Shown in pieces: positions 37,221 to 46,243 of a DNA stretch of 64,000 nucleotides (position 1 is its first letter; each line of letters starts with the position of its first letter). The position numbers were made by a program, and so were the translations under genes. This stretch comes from Carnegiea gigantea. Its lineage: Eukaryota > Streptophyta > Magnoliopsida > Caryophyllales > Cactaceae. The notes under the pieces are model-generated. The model was given only the letters and a program-made list of their open reading frames with translations. It ran no database searches and was not told the DNA's origin. The stretch is from NCBI GenBank assembly GCA_029747015.1, contig JAKOGI010000004.1, positions 1,932,501-1,996,500 of the forward strand, in the 5' to 3' direction.

Positions 37221-37589
37221 AAACTAACGGCGTATGTGATGTATGGGTTAGTACGTGATTGTATATTTGAAAATACTACGTGAATGCACAATGGCCTTGA
37301 CAGTGCATGTTCTCATAAAATTGCCTTGCACGATTGTTAAGTGGCTCTACAAATGCTCAGTTTCTAGTGGTGACCAAACAATTACCTAGTTCAATGTTCT
37401 TCCTGGATAATCTGGAAAACTAACTCAACTTGGGAAAATCAAATCTAGAAATGCTCAGCTTGGGAAACAATTAGCTAGTTCAATGTTGAGAAAAGAAGCT
37501 ATACTCAAGCAAATTTCACAACTTCAGCAAATCGAACAACTTGAGCAAATTGTTAACAGAAAGCAACTTCAGCAAATCTAACAACTTAC

Positions 37590-38290
37590 AGTGCAACTAC
37601 CCGGACGTCGGGAATTGTCGGAGAACTTGCCGGAAACTTGTAATCCCCGGACAACTCGCGCGTGCAACACCTCGAAGCCTTCCAAATCCGAAAACCAAAA
37701 CCCAGAATAAGGATCAAGAAAATTGTTAACAGAAAGCAACAAACAGATATAAACTCACCGGAGATCTGAAAACCGGTCTTCTGTAACTGATGTTCTGCCG
37801 AAACCCTCACCACCGTCGCCGACAGGGTTCTTGACGAAGAAGAAAAGCGCGGGCTCTGCTACTTCGTTTCGGCTTGAATGGGTACTGTCTGCCCGGAAAT
37901 CGCCAACAGAGGGCTCGAAACAGACACCAACCCTCCGGCGACTTGACAACCGGCGCCGGGAGTCGATGTTCTGCCGGAATCCAAAGCACACGACGCTAGG
38001 GTTTTGGAGGAGGAAGCAATCGCGGGGTCTGGGATTTCATTTCGCGGCACTGGGTATTGTCGCGGGAGGGGAGATTGAGGTTGGGAATTGAAATTTTTTT
38101 TAGAAACGAAAATCTGATATGAAAATTATCATTTGGTTTCCATTAGAAACGCGATTTGTCTTTAGTTTCAATTGTGCGTTTCTGTTAGATACGAAATGGT
38201 TTTCGTTTCTAAATTTTGTTTCTAAACTGAAGACAGAAACGAATGCTAAATTTCGTATCTAATTTCGTATCTAAAGAGGCGCGTTTTTGT
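37590..38290. other. GC-rich promoter-side region and right subterminal repeats of the CACTA element
   Basis: From 37590 to 38090 the sequence is rich in CCGG/CGCCG and open in several frames, but matches no family; it lies where the accessory gene's promoter and first exons are expected. From 38095 to 38290 the TTTCGTATCTAA-type motif returns up to the terminal repeat. Confidence 0.5.
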
Positions 38291-38297
38291 AGTGATT

Positions 38298-38537
38298 GGA
38301 CAACTTTTCTATTTTAATCTACAATTTACTAAAGTAAAATCCCTCATCAATCTAGAATCTACCTTCATCATAGACTTGCAAGCTATAAACAGTTTAAAGA
38401 CCCTAATGGAAACAATCTCCACTAGTTTTTTTTGGGTTGGGGGGGGGGCGTTTGTAGTAGCCACAAATGGCTATATACTACAATGAGAAAATCACTTGGC
38501 CAAGAACTTACTGGCACCTCTACAGATACTGCTTGAT
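38298..38537 (-). other. intron 1 of the DRIP-like pseudogene, middle part
   Basis: The 240 bp between the CACTA and Ty3 insertions; continuous with 33841-34394 on one side and 52396-52923 on the other if the insertions are removed. Contains a G9 run at about 38440. Confidence 0.6.
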
Positions 38538-38542
38538 ATTAC

Positions 38543-39160
38543 TGTAAACGCAAATTTCGAGGCTAAAATAAATTAGACAAGAAATTCTGCAACAAATTGA
38601 ATTTTTGTATTGATTTTGTATATGGGTACAATCTCTGAATTTGATACAATAAAATTGATCCTCTGATTCGATCTCCTAATGACTTGAGTACTCCGAGGGC
38701 TTGATGCTTGATCTCGGTTGATGCAAATCAGCTGAAGAACTCTGAAGATGTTTCTTGGTTCTGATCTACCAGTGACTGGTTGTGATTCCTGAAGCTCTGC
38801 AAGTCTTGATCCTTCTCGCTTGGTAGCTGGATGCTCCTTGCTGTCCGAGCTCTGAATTCTGCAAATGCTGAGTGCCCCCCAAATGAAGGGAGAAGGCCTC
38901 TATTTATAGGCTCTGCCGGTTAGGGTTGGAGCCGGGTTTTGGGCCTAGGCCCAGTAATAATTTTCTTATTTTTAAATAAAGAAAATAATTACTAATTCCT
39001 GCATCATCGATGACGCGTGGCGACTTTTGATTGGCTGCACCTAATTTTGACCGAGCGGGCCAACCAAAGTCAACGTAACACGTGGCACTTTATGGTTGGT
39101 CCATTTTTTACACGTGGCATCATTTAATTCGTTATAGATTTTTTTTTTTGGCCTTCTACA
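38543..39160 (-). repeat. 3' LTR of the Ty3 Tat element
   Basis: TGTAAACGCAAATTTCG to GGCCTTCTACA on the plus strand. A TATAAATA-type box, in minus orientation, is at about 38901-38909 (CTATTTATAGG on plus), a probable promoter TATA box. Confidence 0.95.
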
Positions 39161-39175
39161 AATGCCCCCTCGAGA
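39161..39175 (-). other. polypurine tract of the Ty3 Tat element
   Basis: Minus strand CTCGAGGGGGCATT directly precedes the 3' LTR. Confidence 0.8.
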
Positions 39176-39254
39176 GTCGGTCGCGCAATCAAATTTTTTT
39201 TTTGAAGCGGCTGAGTCTCGAATACTTAATTGATACAAATGATCAAAGGTTTGA

Positions 39255-40037
39255 CAGGGTCAATTTTTTTTTTTTTTTTTTACTTGCCCAGTATTTTTTT
39301 TCGATTGAAATTTTTCTTTCTCTTTTTTTTTTTTTTTTTTTTTACTTGCCCAGTATTTTTTTCGATTGAAATTTTTCTTTCTCTTTTTTTTTTTTTTTTG
39401 GGCCGCATGGCTTCCCCTTTTTTTTTTTTTTTTTTGACCCTTTTTTTTTGTCTCATTTTTTTTTTCTTTTTTTTTTGTGGGGGGCACGTATGGCTTCCCT
39501 CCCCCCTTTTTTTTTTAAGTGATAATTCTTGAGTTGATAAAATTCTATCAATAATTTTAGATAGAATTTATCTAAAATTCAAGGAGATAAAAATTTATCG
39601 ATATTCGAATTGCAGTAGGAGTAGGAAGTTTCAATGAACAATCACTATATGAACCCATCATGAGCCTTGATCATCATCTGTCACTGCTCCAGAAACTGTA
39701 GAATCATCCAAGAGCTTTGTTTTGAGAGGTTTACCGCCCCGCCCGTGCTGGCTTTTTTTTTTTTTTTTTTTGGCTGTGATTTGAGGAAAACAGAGCCATA
39801 ACAATGGTGGATGGGAAGGGGAGATAAGGAAGAGTAGAGAGAAAAGTAGAATCTACTTTTCATGCTTCTTTTTTTTTGTGTCTTCTTACTCATTGTCGGA
39901 GAGAAGTGCTTATTTTTTTTTTCTGTTGTGATTATTTACCCCTTTTCTTCTTCTGTATATTTTTTGTTCGTTTGCTCTCTTTTTTTTTTTTTTGGTTTTT
40001 GCTCTCCATTATTGATCGTTACTTCAAAGGAGGAGAG

Positions 40038-40070
<33 letters not shown>

Positions 40071-40500
40071 CATAGGAAGGAAGGTAGAAGAGAGAGAGGC
40101 AGCCATGGCCATGGGGGCTTGAGAGAACGGGCAGAACAGAGGAAGAGAGAGAAAGAGGCACTGAAAACCCAGAAAGCCTTTGTCATCGCAAGATTACTGT
40201 AATTAGTGTCCAATTACGTAAAAGTGTTAGTTCCAATGAGACTAACACTTTATTGTAATTTACAATTGTGTTACAATCCCTACAGATGTTCGTTTCGATG
40301 ACAACAACACCTTATTGTAATTTCGCGTAATTTTGTTTTTTTTTTTTTTTGGTTTTTTTTCCCCCTCCTTGCTTCTGCCAGCGGACGTTCGACATTCTGA
40401 TGCCGCCCCTTTTTTTTTTTGATTTTTTTTTTTGGTTAGAGAACTTAAATTTATGTTCTTTTTTTTTTTTTTTTTCCAGGAAGCTGCTGAATCAACTTAA
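39255..40500. repeat. T-homopolymer-rich region with a 62-bp tandem repeat and a GA microsatellite
   Basis: About a dozen runs of 9-20 T occur on the plus strand. Two 62-bp units starting TACTTGCCCAGTATT (39281 and 39343) share TCGATTGAAATTTTTCTTTC. A pure (GA)n tract lies at about 40030-40070. The region is upstream of the antisense gene and probably includes its promoter and leader. A T16 run ending in CCAG at about 40480 looks like a splice acceptor, which would allow a leader intron. Confidence 0.7.
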
Positions 40501-40514
40501 GTTCTTTTCTGCTG

Positions 40515-40788
40515 GCCACGACTCCCCTGATTAGATCGCGAAGTGAGGTCGACTTCTAAGACGAGGAATCGTTTCTCCCCGTAGATTCGATTCTTCGCAG
40601 ACGACTCCCTCACTTAATCTAATTTGGGTCGACTTTAATTTCTTCCTTCCAGCCACGACTCCCCCGATTAGATCGCGAAGTGAGGTCGACTTTTAAGACG
40701 AGGAATCGTTTCTCCCCGTAGATTCGATTCTTCGCAGGCGACTCCCTCACTTAATCTAATTGGGGTCGACTTGAATCTCTTTCTTCCA
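40515..40788 (+). repeat. 137-bp tandem duplication directly before the antisense gene start
   Basis: Units 40515-40651 and 40652-40788 start GCCACGACTCCCC and share GATTAGATCGCGAAGTGAGG and GATTCGATTCTTCGCAG. The next unit register would begin at 40789, where the sequence is GCCATGGTG, so the start codon ATG (40792) sits at the position of ACG in the units. Confidence 0.92.
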
Positions 40789-40791
40789 GCC

Positions 40792-43774
40792 ATGGTGCAT
40801 TTTCTGGATTCGTCATCCGATCCCAAGAAGCCAACTCTTACCATCCTAGACAAAGAAGATGACCCAATTGAAGAAGGCGTGACGCTCCGTGTAGATATGC
40901 CAACACCCCTACCGTCCAGACGTTCTTTACTCCATAACTACCTTGCAGATTCATGCTGGAGTGTGGAATCTACCCGTGACATACAAAGATCAGACGGAGT
41001 CATCTCGACTTTGAGAGTCTTGAAACTTAGCTCGCCATTATTTGCATCTTCAGTCCCTTCTCAAGGAGCAACACCCTTACTTAGGCATCGTATCATGGAC
41101 GGAACACTATCCTGGGGCAATTTTTCACCTTGTTTCTCCGACAACTTCTTCATACCGTGCTATTGGGAATGGCTTGAAGACGTTCTCGGTCGCAACAAGG
41201 ACAAACTTAAGGAATGGAGGCTTCATGATGGACTATATGCATCACTGTTTTCTTATGACATGAGTCTCACCGTCTTCAAAGTATTTTGTGAGCGGTGGTG
41301 CCACACTACCAACACCTTTTGCACAGAGAGTGGCAATATGTCAATCTCCTTATGGGATTTGCGGACTATAGGTGGACTTCCAGCTGACGGCGCTTACTAC
41401 GAAGAAGTCATTCCACCCGCCAGAGAACTCCTTTCTGCAGGACGTGGAGAAAATGATATTCCAGCGACTTGCACATTCCTTTTTTCTGCATTCCACAGAC
41501 TATGCCAAGATGTTCATGGCCTTATTCAACCTCCTGCTACCGAATGGATACGCTTCTGGTTTCGAGGGCGGCAGATTTACACTCCTCCTCCCAGTCGTGA
41601 CAACAGAAAGCGAGTTAGAGCTCCAACAAACACATCATGTCCATCTGGTATGATTGCTCCTCGCACAGGGCGAACGAAGAGAGAGAAGGACCCTTTTGTG
41701 ACGCTCAACATTCCTGAGGCTCTAATCGAAGAGACTTACCTTGCTGCCCTAATTTCCTGTTGGCTGTGCTCATTTGTGCTACCAACTGAAGCAGTGTGCC
41801 TTATTCGCCCAACTGTGTTTGTAGCTGCAAGCAAACTAGCTCGCGGGGAATATCTAAACCTCGCAATTCCTGCTTTGGCTAGCATTTATCGGGGATTACA
41901 TAGAATTTCCACGGCTCGGAGCTTGAATAAGTTGGAAGTAATTTTCCCTATTCACTACGTTTATGGATGGTTAGGGACTTACTTCCCAACTTATTTTGAT
42001 CATCCCCATCATCGGCATGGCCATCCTAAAATGGTGAGGTTCTCTGGCGAAAAGATGAATCGTACTCCTGACGTACAAGAAGCTCGAGAACTATTGAAAT
42101 GCAAGGATCCATCCGTCATGTATTCTAACGCTCTTATGAAGGATACATCGATCACCTTGATTGACACCCAAAATTTATCCTCAAGCTGGAAAGCATATTT
42201 GATTTGCCTCCGCTCTGGGTTTTTGACTTTGCGACAAGGAAGAACAATTGTGATCGAACCATACTTTCCTTGTAAGTTTGGGCGACAATTTGGCTTCTAT
42301 CAAGATGTACTCAGTGAGCCACGGATGAATGACAGAGAGGGCACCTTACAGGATGTAGCTCGCTATTGGTTCAACCTTACAGAACATATAACAAGGTCCA
42401 GCGTGACAATTCCTGCTCCTCCTGACAAGAAGTCTACACTGGTTACCATTGCATATGCTAATTGGTGGCAATCTTCGCGAGGCGACCTCTTCTCTCAAGG
42501 GCTTAAACATCCTAGAAGCGAGATGGTGCAACCACGAAGAGCTCCTAAAGTGAGAATTGCTGATGATGCATCCGCCTTAGTTGTCACATCTGGTAAAGCA
42601 AGTGCACATAAGCCAATCATGCAGCAGCGTAATGAACATACCCTATCTCCAGCTGAGCTTAGAAAAGAAGGAGGGGATAGTTCCTCATTAGGAGCAAACA
42701 CATCTCCTCAGAAAAGTAGAAGTTGTTCGCCTGGTAAAGAGAAGATTGAAGCTTTGAGAGGTTTGGGTGTTAGGTCTTCCATTAGTGGAGCGAAGAATTT
42801 GTCAGGCTCGAGAAGCAAACTAGACGTTGCCACCCAACTGCCTAACTCCAAGAACAAGTCTAACAGTGCGACGAGCTCACTGAAATCGGCAAACAAAGCA
42901 AAGGGAGAGGTGCATCTTGTTATCCTGCCCCCTTTTCCTTCCTTTTTTTTTTTTTTTTTACCTAACCCTCCTTTTAATGTAGGGATATACTGCCGAAATC
43001 GGAGATAGACTTAAGGCCGTATTTGGTGACAAAGACAGTGAAGCCACCTTGACTGTGCCTGCTGCCAAGTCGATTGAGGACGGTTCTATTAACATAATGC
43101 CCTCGCCAGTGAAACAAACAGAGCGCTGTGAATCACCTGCTCCTTCTGTTGCAACCTACTTTCCTGGGAGAATTGCTTCTGGCGTGTTTAATGATTTGGC
43201 CTTGAGTGTGAAGCAACGTTTTCAGCAACAGTTGAAAAAGTTCATCCCAAAGACAGAGAGTGACCTGGGAAATATCCGCCAGGAAGCTGAGCAAATATAT
43301 GAAACGTTATCATCCTTTCAGGCAGATTATTTGGGGCTGAAGAATAATGTCGAGGCATACTTGAACGAAGTCGGACAGTATCTGAAATTGAAAGCTCAAT
43401 TAGAAGATCGGACTCCTACCAAAGATGTGCTAGGTAAGCGGGCAGCCTTATTAGACAAACTTGGGGAGGCACGAGCTTCAGTGGAAAAGGTCGGTGTGCA
43501 GTTTGATGAGACAACTACTGCTATCGCCCAAGTTCACAAGCGAAGGAAGCTACTCGAAGCAGATCTTGAGCGAGCAAAGGCGGATGAGCTGGAACTGCAA
43601 GACAAATTAGTAGAGACTGAAACTTCATTAAAGAAAGCCAAAGGTAGTGTGTCTCTTCTTGAACAAGAGGTTGCTGATTTAGATGCTGCCCCCCTAGTTA
43701 CCGCAGAAGAAACGGCTCAAGTTGAAGCAGCAAGGAAACGTGCCCAAGAGCTTTTAGGCATATTGGATGCCTAG
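40792..43774 (+). CDS. antisense plant-mobile-domain (PMD) protein with C-terminal coiled coil, one intron
   Basis: Lies in the Ty3 Tat element on the strand opposite to gag-pol. Exon 1 is 40792-42909 (706 codons from an ATG in good context, GCCATGG); exon 2 is 42983-43774 (263 codons plus TAG). The 73-bp intron has GT/AG ends, phase 0, and its removal joins the two frames exactly: 969 aa. Without splicing exon 1 reads through to a stop at 43006. Residues about 80-570 fit the aminotransferase-like plant mobile domain (PF10536 type): FKVFCERW at about 161, MSISLWDLRTIGGLPADG at about 183-200. Residues 575-706 are low-complexity and basic/serine-rich. Exon 2 from about residue 790 is a long charged coiled coil (LLEADLERAKADELELQDKL). 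PMD occurs in the cellular MAIN/MAIL proteins and in plant transposons; extra antisense frames are known in some Tat elements. Its role in the element is unknown. An upstream in-frame TTG at 40771 is not a credible start. Confidence 0.85.
42910..42982 (+). other. spliceosomal intron of the antisense PMD gene
   Basis: GTGCATC donor after GGAGAG, a 17-T tract, CTAAC branch-like site at 42962-42966 and TTTTAATGTAG acceptor 16 bases later. Length 73 is not a multiple of three, and removal restores one frame across both exons. Confidence 0.82.
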
Positions 43775-44201
43775 ACCATGTCCGATGGATTTGTTCTAGA
43801 ATTTTTTGGAACTTTGCAACTTGCTAGTTCTTTTTTTTTTTTTTTTTTTGAACTTAGTATGGTTTTATTGTAATTGGTTTTGATATATTGCGATAAGATG
43901 AATCTTTCGATTCGAGTTTACGCAATCATATGTAACTGTACCCAATGAACAAAACCCATACACTAACACTATGACGGGTGTACTTAAGAAATATATCAAA
44001 GTTGCCTACGTACCTAGAGGGAATGTAATACCCTAAAGGATCAAGCCATACGTAGTTCAAGAACATAACATTTTTTATTTGTTTTGTTTTGCCGTTCACA
44101 GTTTAGACTCTTGCGGGTCAGGAGTAATACAAATGAAATTTAACTTGAAAGTACGAGCAGTTTAGGCTCTTACTTAGGAGCTTTACAACATTAATTCTAT
44201 T
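43775..44201. other. convergent spacer between the antisense gene and pol
   Basis: 427 bp between the stop of the plus-strand PMD gene and the stop of the minus-strand integrase. Contains an 18-T run at about 43832 and AT-rich sequence suited to 3' UTR/polyadenylation of the plus-strand gene (TTTTATTGTAATTGG). No other feature. Confidence 0.6.
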
Positions 44202-45551
44202 TCAAGGGTAATAACGCTTCAAGAACTTGCCATTTATGGGTCCTACGCGCACTCCATCAGCACCAACTATCTTGTATGCTCCATTTGTGTAGACTTCTCT
44301 GACTACATAAGGACCATCCCACTTGGAGGTGAATTTGCTTCCAGACTTGTGAGAAACGATGATCGGTCTTCTTACTGCCAGGACCTGGTCTCCCACTTGG
44401 AACGAGCGTGGCCGAACCTTTTTGTTGAACGCTCTTGATAAACGGGCTTGATAGCATTCCAGCTTTTGTTGCGCCTGAAGTCTTCTCTCATCAAGGGCCT
44501 CCAACTCAGCTAAGCGAAGCCTGTGATTTTCGTCTTCCGTCAAACCTTCCTGTATGGCGATGCGGAGTGATGGGATTTGAAGCTCCAACGGTAGAACGGC
44601 CTCAACTCCATACACCAAAGCGAATGGGGTCGATTGTGTTGGCGTCTTGTACGTTGTTCGATATGCCCAAAGAGCTTCCCCTAATCTCTCATGCCAATCC
44701 CGTTTAGACTTTGCGACAACCTTTTTGAGTAGGTTGCAAAGCGTTTTGTTAAAGGCTTCTGCCAGGCCATTTGCAGGGGCATTGTACATGGAAGACTTAT
44801 GCTGGGAGAACTTAAACTTCTCGCGCAGACTTGTCATCAGGCTGTTGAAGAAAGGCTTACCATTATCGGTGATAATGTACCTCGGCACACCATACCGATA
44901 GATGATGTGTGTCCTTATGAAGTCAACCACATTTTCTTTTTTGACCTCTCTTAGTGGAATCGCTTCCGCCCATTTAGAGAAGTAATCAGTGGCAGCTAGG
45001 ATATAGGAGTGACCAGCAGACGATTTAGGCGTGATTGGTCCAACGACATCGAGCCCCCATGCCTCAAATGGCCAAGATGCAACTGTTGGGTGGAGAGGTT
45101 CGGGAGGTTGATGTATGAAGTTAGCATGGAACTGGCAAGCATCGCACCTCTTTGCATAATTTATGCAATCTTGCACCATAGTGGGCCAGTAGTAGCCCAT
45201 CCTTTTAATGCGATCATGTAACCTAGGCCCTGATTGGTGTGCTCCACACACACCTGAATGAGCTTCAGTCATTGCTTGCTTTGCTTCTTCCACGTCCAAG
45301 CATCGTAACCAAAGACCAGGAGGAGAGCGTCGATAGAGCGTCCCGTTGTAGTAAAGGAAGCTTGAAGCCCTCCGCTGTATTTCTGTCTTATGCCTTGGGT
45401 CACTAGGCAGTTTTCCATGCTTTAAGTACTCAATTATAGGTTGACGCCAGTCTTCTGCATCTGTTTCAAGAACACATATCATGTTGACGTCTTCCTCTGA
45501 ATTTTCATCATCTGGTGGAACAGCCCAGCAACTACATACTGGAATAGTCAT
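44202..45551 (-). CDS. Ty3 Tat element integrase
   Basis: 449-codon open frame on the minus strand. It shows the HHCC zinc domain (HSGVCGAHQSG ... CDACQFHAN), the DDE core (GLDVVGPITPKSS with catalytic D; ITDNGKPFF with the second D; ANGLAEAFNKTL with the E), and a C-terminal GPF/Y-like region (KWDGPYVVREV). Its frame differs from the preceding RNase H frame; a break near 45588-45595 separates them, so integrase cannot be made by simple translation from gag. The internal ATG at 45551 is only the first Met after the break. Confidence 0.9.
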   Translation of the reverse strand: MTIPVCSCWAVPPDDENSEEDVNMICVLETDAEDWRQPIIEYLKHGKLPSDPRHKTEIQRRASSFLYYNGTLYRRSPPGLWLRCLDVEEAKQAMTEAHSGVCGAHQSGPRLHDRIKRMGYYWPTMVQDCINYAKRCDACQFHANFIHQPPEPLHPTVASWPFEAWGLDVVGPITPKSSAGHSYILAATDYFSKWAEAIPLREVKKENVVDFIRTHIIYRYGVPRYIITDNGKPFFNSLMTSLREKFKFSQHKSSMYNAPANGLAEAFNKTLCNLLKKVVAKSKRDWHERLGEALWAYRTTYKTPTQSTPFALVYGVEAVLPLELQIPSLRIAIQEGLTEDENHRLRLAELEALDERRLQAQQKLECYQARLSRAFNKKVRPRSFQVGDQVLAVRRPIIVSHKSGSKFTSKWDGPYVVREVYTNGAYKIVGADGVRVGPINGKFLKRYYP

Positions 45552-46243
45552 TCCTTCTTCTGCCCCCAGTGCCAGAGTGGCTGCGAGGCTTGTGCGTCAG
45601 CCATCTTGTTGGCACTCCTTGGCACGTGCTCTAACTTGATCATATCCAACTTATTTAGCAGGCGTAATGCTTGCCTGTGATACGGGACAAGGTCCTCTTT
45701 CTTGACCTCGTATTCGTCAAGTAGTTGATTAATGACCAACTGCGAGTCACCATATATGTTGAGATCGGTGATTCCCATCTCAATAGCCATTTCAAGGCCC
45801 AAGTTAAGCGCTTGGTATTCCGCCACATTGTTAGAGCACAAATGAGTAAGCACAAATGAATACGGAAGAATGTGCTTTTCGGGGGAGATGAAAACCACTC
45901 CTGCACCAGCGCCATCACGTCTAGCTGCACCATCGAAATACATTTCCCAGGGAGGGAGGATATCGATGTAGAACACGCCTTCTCCCGGCAAATCGTCATT
46001 CAGCTCCCAATGATCAGGAATGGGATGATCTGCCAAGAAATCTGCCAACGCTTGCCCCTTAACCGCTCTTTGGGGTACATAGACAAGGTCGTACTGTTTT
46101 AAGATGACCGCCCATTTTGTCAGTCGCCCATTTAAGATTGGCCTAGATAAGATGTACTTGATGGGATCAGTTTTGGAGATCACTTGCACTGTATAGGCCT
46201 GCATGTAGTGCTTTAATTTCTGGATGGCAAAGATGAGTGACAA
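45548..46243 (-). CDS. Ty3 Tat element RNase H end plus archaeal-type RNase H
   Basis: Minus-strand frame of 231 codons. The first part (KLKHYMQAYTVQVISKTDPI, RLTKWAVILKQYDL) is the end of the ordinary retroviral-type RNase H. The second part (MYFDGAARRDGAGAGVVF, NNVAEYQALNLGLEMA, GDSQLVINQL) is the additional archaeal-type RNase H that marks the Tat lineage, with D, E and D catalytic residues visible. The frame is shifted against the upstream gag-PR-RT frame near 46243-46247 and against integrase near 45590. Confidence 0.88.
   Translation of the reverse strand: MSLIFAIQKLKHYMQAYTVQVISKTDPIKYILSRPILNGRLTKWAVILKQYDLVYVPQRAVKGQALADFLADHPIPDHWELNDDLPGEGVFYIDILPPWEMYFDGAARRDGAGAGVVFISPEKHILPYSFVLTHLCSNNVAEYQALNLGLEMAIEMGITDLNIYGDSQLVINQLLDEYEVKKEDLVPYHRQALRLLNKLDMIKLEHVPRSANKMADAQASQPLWHWGQKKE

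Larger units (their letters stand above)
34398..38294 (-). mobile_element. CACTA (En/Spm) transposon, non-autonomous
   Basis: Ends are CACTACAAAAACGCG at 34398 and CGCGTTTTTGTAGTG at 38294, perfect 15-bp terminal inverted repeats of CACTA type, with 3-bp target duplication ATT (34395-34397, 38295-38297). Subterminal zones hold many copies of TTTCGTATCTAA in both orientations. The interior carries a Transposase_24-type accessory gene on the minus strand but no DDE transposase (TNP2) was seen, and 3.9 kb is short for an autonomous member. Confidence 0.93.

Noticed and set aside
39230..39532. Open frames rich in Phe or Lys in the T-rich region
   Set aside because: They are translations of homopolymer runs without any domain.
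40771..40791. Longer N-terminus for the antisense gene starting at 40771
   Set aside because: The codon there is TTG, not ATG; the ATG at 40792 has strong context.
42910..43008. Unspliced end of the first PMD frame with a poly-Phe tract
   Set aside because: The tract comes from the intron's poly-T; GT/AG borders, branch site and exact frame joining favour splicing.
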